From contig JAEDIC010000002.1 of the NCBI GenBank assembly GCA_016292635.1, forward strand, positions 1-64,000: 64,000 nt of DNA, in the 5' to 3' direction. The notes under the pieces were generated by a model. The model had not been told where the DNA came from. It saw nothing but the letters and a program-made list of their open reading frames with translations, and did not search any database. A program made the translations under genes and the position numbers. This document shows positions 62,680-64,000 of this stretch, piece by piece. The first letter of the stretch is position 1. Every line of letters begins with the position of its first letter. This DNA comes from Clostridia bacterium. Its GTDB lineage: Bacteria > Bacillota > Clostridia > Christensenellales > CAG-138.

Positions 62680-63435
62680 CTATTCACGCATAGCCCTGGA
62701 TATTTCGTACATGAGTATGCCCGCTGCCACCGAGGCATTGAGGCTTTCAGCCCTGCCAAACATTGGCAGACGGTACTTTTCGCATATATCCCCTATCTCA
62801 TCCGACACGCCGCTGCCTTCGTTGCCGATTACCAGCACGCAGTTTTTTCCGGGTGCGGGAAGTGTTTCGCCCCCTTCAAGATGTCCGCATATCAGCGTAT
62901 ATCCTGCGGCCGCAAGGCAGGAAAGCTCATCGATAAGCTCGCCCTGCCAAAGTGGAATGTGATATACACTGCCCATGGTAGAACGCAGCACTTTGGGGCT
63001 GAATGGGTCGGCGCAGCCTTTGCTCAAAAGCAGACCTGATGCTCCCATTGCATCCGCGGTGCGGAGTATGGTACCAAGGTTTCCGGGGTCCTGTACCCTG
63101 TCCAGCGCCACAATAAACCCTTCGGGGTAACTTTCGGGCGGGATGGTATCCGGCGTATGCACGGAAGCGCAAACCCACTGGGGGGTTCCGGTATCCGTCA
63201 TGCTTTCAAGTACCCTGCGTGTAACGGTATATACCCTTTGGGCAGATCGTGCCATATCCTCCGCTTCCCTGCCCTCTTCCATGAATAGCTCAGCAATTTG
63301 AGCGCCGGAGGCAATGGCTTCCCGCACCAGTCGCTCACCTTCTATAAGGTGCAGCCCGGTCTCCTGTCTGCCTTTTTTGGCGGCAAGGGAGCGCGTCCGC
63401 TTTACGGTATCGTTTTGCGTGCTTTGGATAAGCAT
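62680..63435 (-). CDS. TrmH/SpoU-family RNA 2'-O-methyltransferase
   Basis: 251 residues from ATG 63435, behind GGAGGGATTT. HLIEGERLVREAIASG is the substrate-binding N-terminal domain. The SPOUT domain has VALDRVQDPGNLGTILRTADAMGASGLLLS (motif 1), VIGNEGSGVSDEI (motif 2) and MFGRAESLNASVAAGILMYEI (motif 3), so the knot and SAM site are complete. It methylates a ribose in rRNA or tRNA. It lies downstream of rplT, past a terminator. Confidence 0.9.
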   Translation of the reverse strand: MLIQSTQNDTVKRTRSLAAKKGRQETGLHLIEGERLVREAIASGAQIAELFMEEGREAEDMARSAQRVYTVTRRVLESMTDTGTPQWVCASVHTPDTIPPESYPEGFIVALDRVQDPGNLGTILRTADAMGASGLLLSKGCADPFSPKVLRSTMGSVYHIPLWQGELIDELSCLAAAGYTLICGHLEGGETLPAPGKNCVLVIGNEGSGVSDEIGDICEKYRLPMFGRAESLNASVAAGILMYEISRAMRE

Positions 63436-63465
63436 GATAAATCCCTCCGGTAAAAGTATGAAAAG

Positions 63466-63497
63466 GGCGCAGCCGTACAATTCGGCTGCGCCTTGGT
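63466..63497 (-). terminator. terminator after rplT
   Basis: On the minus strand GGCGCAGCCG pairs with CGGCTGCGCC around a 7-base loop, followed by CTTTTC. It lies about 30 bases before the methyltransferase start, so expression of that gene may depend on readthrough or its own promoter. Confidence 0.8.
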
Positions 63498-63506
63498 TGC
63501 TGTTGC

Positions 63507-63863
63507 TTATGCGCGGGCCTCGACAGCGATATCAGCCAGCTTCTTGAAGGCGGCCATATCGTTTACTGCCAGGTCGGCAAGAACCTTGCGGTTCACATCT
63601 ACGCCGGCCTTCTTCAGACCGTCGATCATGCGGCTGTAGGTGGTGCCGCAGATGCGGGCGCCTGCGTTGATACGGGCAATCCACAGCTTGCGATACTCAC
63701 GCTTCTTCAGCTTGCGGCCAACATAGGCGTAAGCCATGGAGCGCATAACCTGCTGGGAAGCGGAACGATACTGCTTGCTCTTGGCGCCATAATAGCCCTT
63801 GGCAAGCTTAAAAACCTTGCGGCGTTTCTTAACGGCATTGACTGCTCTCTTGATACGTGCCAT
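63507..63863 (-). CDS. rplT: 50S ribosomal protein L20
   Basis: 118 residues, full length. MARIKRAVNAVKKRRKVFKLAKGYYGAKSK at the N-terminus and YVGRKLKKREYRKLWIARINAG in the middle are nearly invariant L20 sequences. It binds 23S rRNA early in 50S assembly. GGAGGAAATG precedes the start, 13 bases after rpmI, matching the usual infC-rpmI-rplT order. Confidence 0.97.
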   Translation of the reverse strand: MARIKRAVNAVKKRRKVFKLAKGYYGAKSKQYRSASQQVMRSMAYAYVGRKLKKREYRKLWIARINAGARICGTTYSRMIDGLKKAGVDVNRKVLADLAVNDMAAFKKLADIAVEARA

Positions 63864-63876
63864 GATTCATTTCCTC

Positions 63877-64000
63877 CTACTTATAAGGTATCAGCTCGCG
63901 AACCTTCTTGGCTTCGCACTCGGCAATGTAGCCGGTCTGACGCAGTCTGCGGCCGCGCTTGGTGGTCTTCTTGGTAAGAATGTGGCTCTTGTAGGCCTTT
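63877..64000 (-). CDS. rpmI: 50S ribosomal protein L35, partial
   Basis: Forty codons of the C-terminus, ending TAG at 63877-63879. AYKSHILTKKTTKRGRRLRQTGYI matches L35. The 5' part lies beyond the window edge, where infC would be expected. Confidence 0.92.
   Translation of the reverse strand, partial: KAYKSHILTKKTTKRGRRLRQTGYIAECEAKKVRELIPYK

Overview
The window looks like a chromosomal segment of an anaerobic, low-to-medium GC Clostridia-type Firmicute, probably a gut commensal. Support comes from strong AGGAGG-type ribosome binding sites, a pyruvate:ferredoxin oxidoreductase, a butyryl-CoA-type beta-oxidation module with electron transfer flavoprotein, 4Fe-4S aldo/keto reductases, a T-box leader, many Rho-independent terminators, and rpmI-rplT at the right edge. 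TGA is used as a normal stop (for example at 56026-56028), so the code is standard.

Layout. 0-6 kb is a decayed region: a 3' remnant of a tRNA-Ala, a nitroreductase, several broken genes (a frameshifted and truncated TraB/GumN-like lipoprotein, a membrane protein fragment, a gene split by an in-frame amber codon, the orphan tail of a 4Fe-4S aldo/keto reductase), a PlsC-like acyltransferase carrying a zinc ribbon, and an ArsC-like reductase. 6-10 kb is a five-gene unit: ECF sigma factor, RsgI-like anti-sigma, FtsX-type permease, ABC ATPase and DUF4418 protein. 10-13.3 kb is a Tau/Ssu-type ABC importer. 13.3-14.3 kb is a broken gene with two in-frame TGA codons, cut by a 515-bp repeat.

14.3-36.1 kb is the most interesting part: a catabolic island bounded by two direct copies of that 515-bp repeat (14296-14810 and 35600-36114). 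It holds a MarR regulator; a leftward operon for an Rbs-type ABC importer plus a short-chain dehydrogenase and a cyclase-family hydrolase; and a rightward operon of crotonase, thiolase, hydroxybutyryl-CoA dehydrogenase, an IlvD/Edd-type dehydratase, pyruvate:ferredoxin oxidoreductase, a DUF169 protein and a GntR/FCD regulator. A third unit encodes acyl-CoA dehydrogenase and EtfBA. A TTGTATACAA palindrome sits between the divergent operons, and an extended copy overlaps the promoter of the acyl-CoA dehydrogenase unit, so one GntR-type regulator may control the whole set. The encoded chemistry would run from an imported polyhydroxy compound through a 2-oxo acid and acetyl-CoA to butyryl-CoA.

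36.6-45.8 kb is a hexuronate/sugar-acid cluster: UxuB-type SDR, TRAP transporter (DctPQM), second SDR, LacI regulator, YjmC-type dehydrogenase, KDPG aldolase fused to a VOC-like domain, and KDG kinase. 46-50 kb holds an ADP-ribosylglycohydrolase, a dicarboxylate/amino-acid symporter, and nested IS3 and IS256 remnants. 50-57 kb has membrane proteins, a MATE exporter, an intact 4Fe-4S aldo/keto reductase, a small HTH protein, and a flavin oxidoreductase paired with an FNR/2Fe-2S reductase. 57-64 kb has an EamA transporter, a T-box leader whose specifier reads as tyrosine (UAC) upstream of a tryptophanase/tyrosine phenol-lyase family enzyme, an MFS transporter, an FMN reductase, an rRNA methyltransferase, rplT and partial rpmI.
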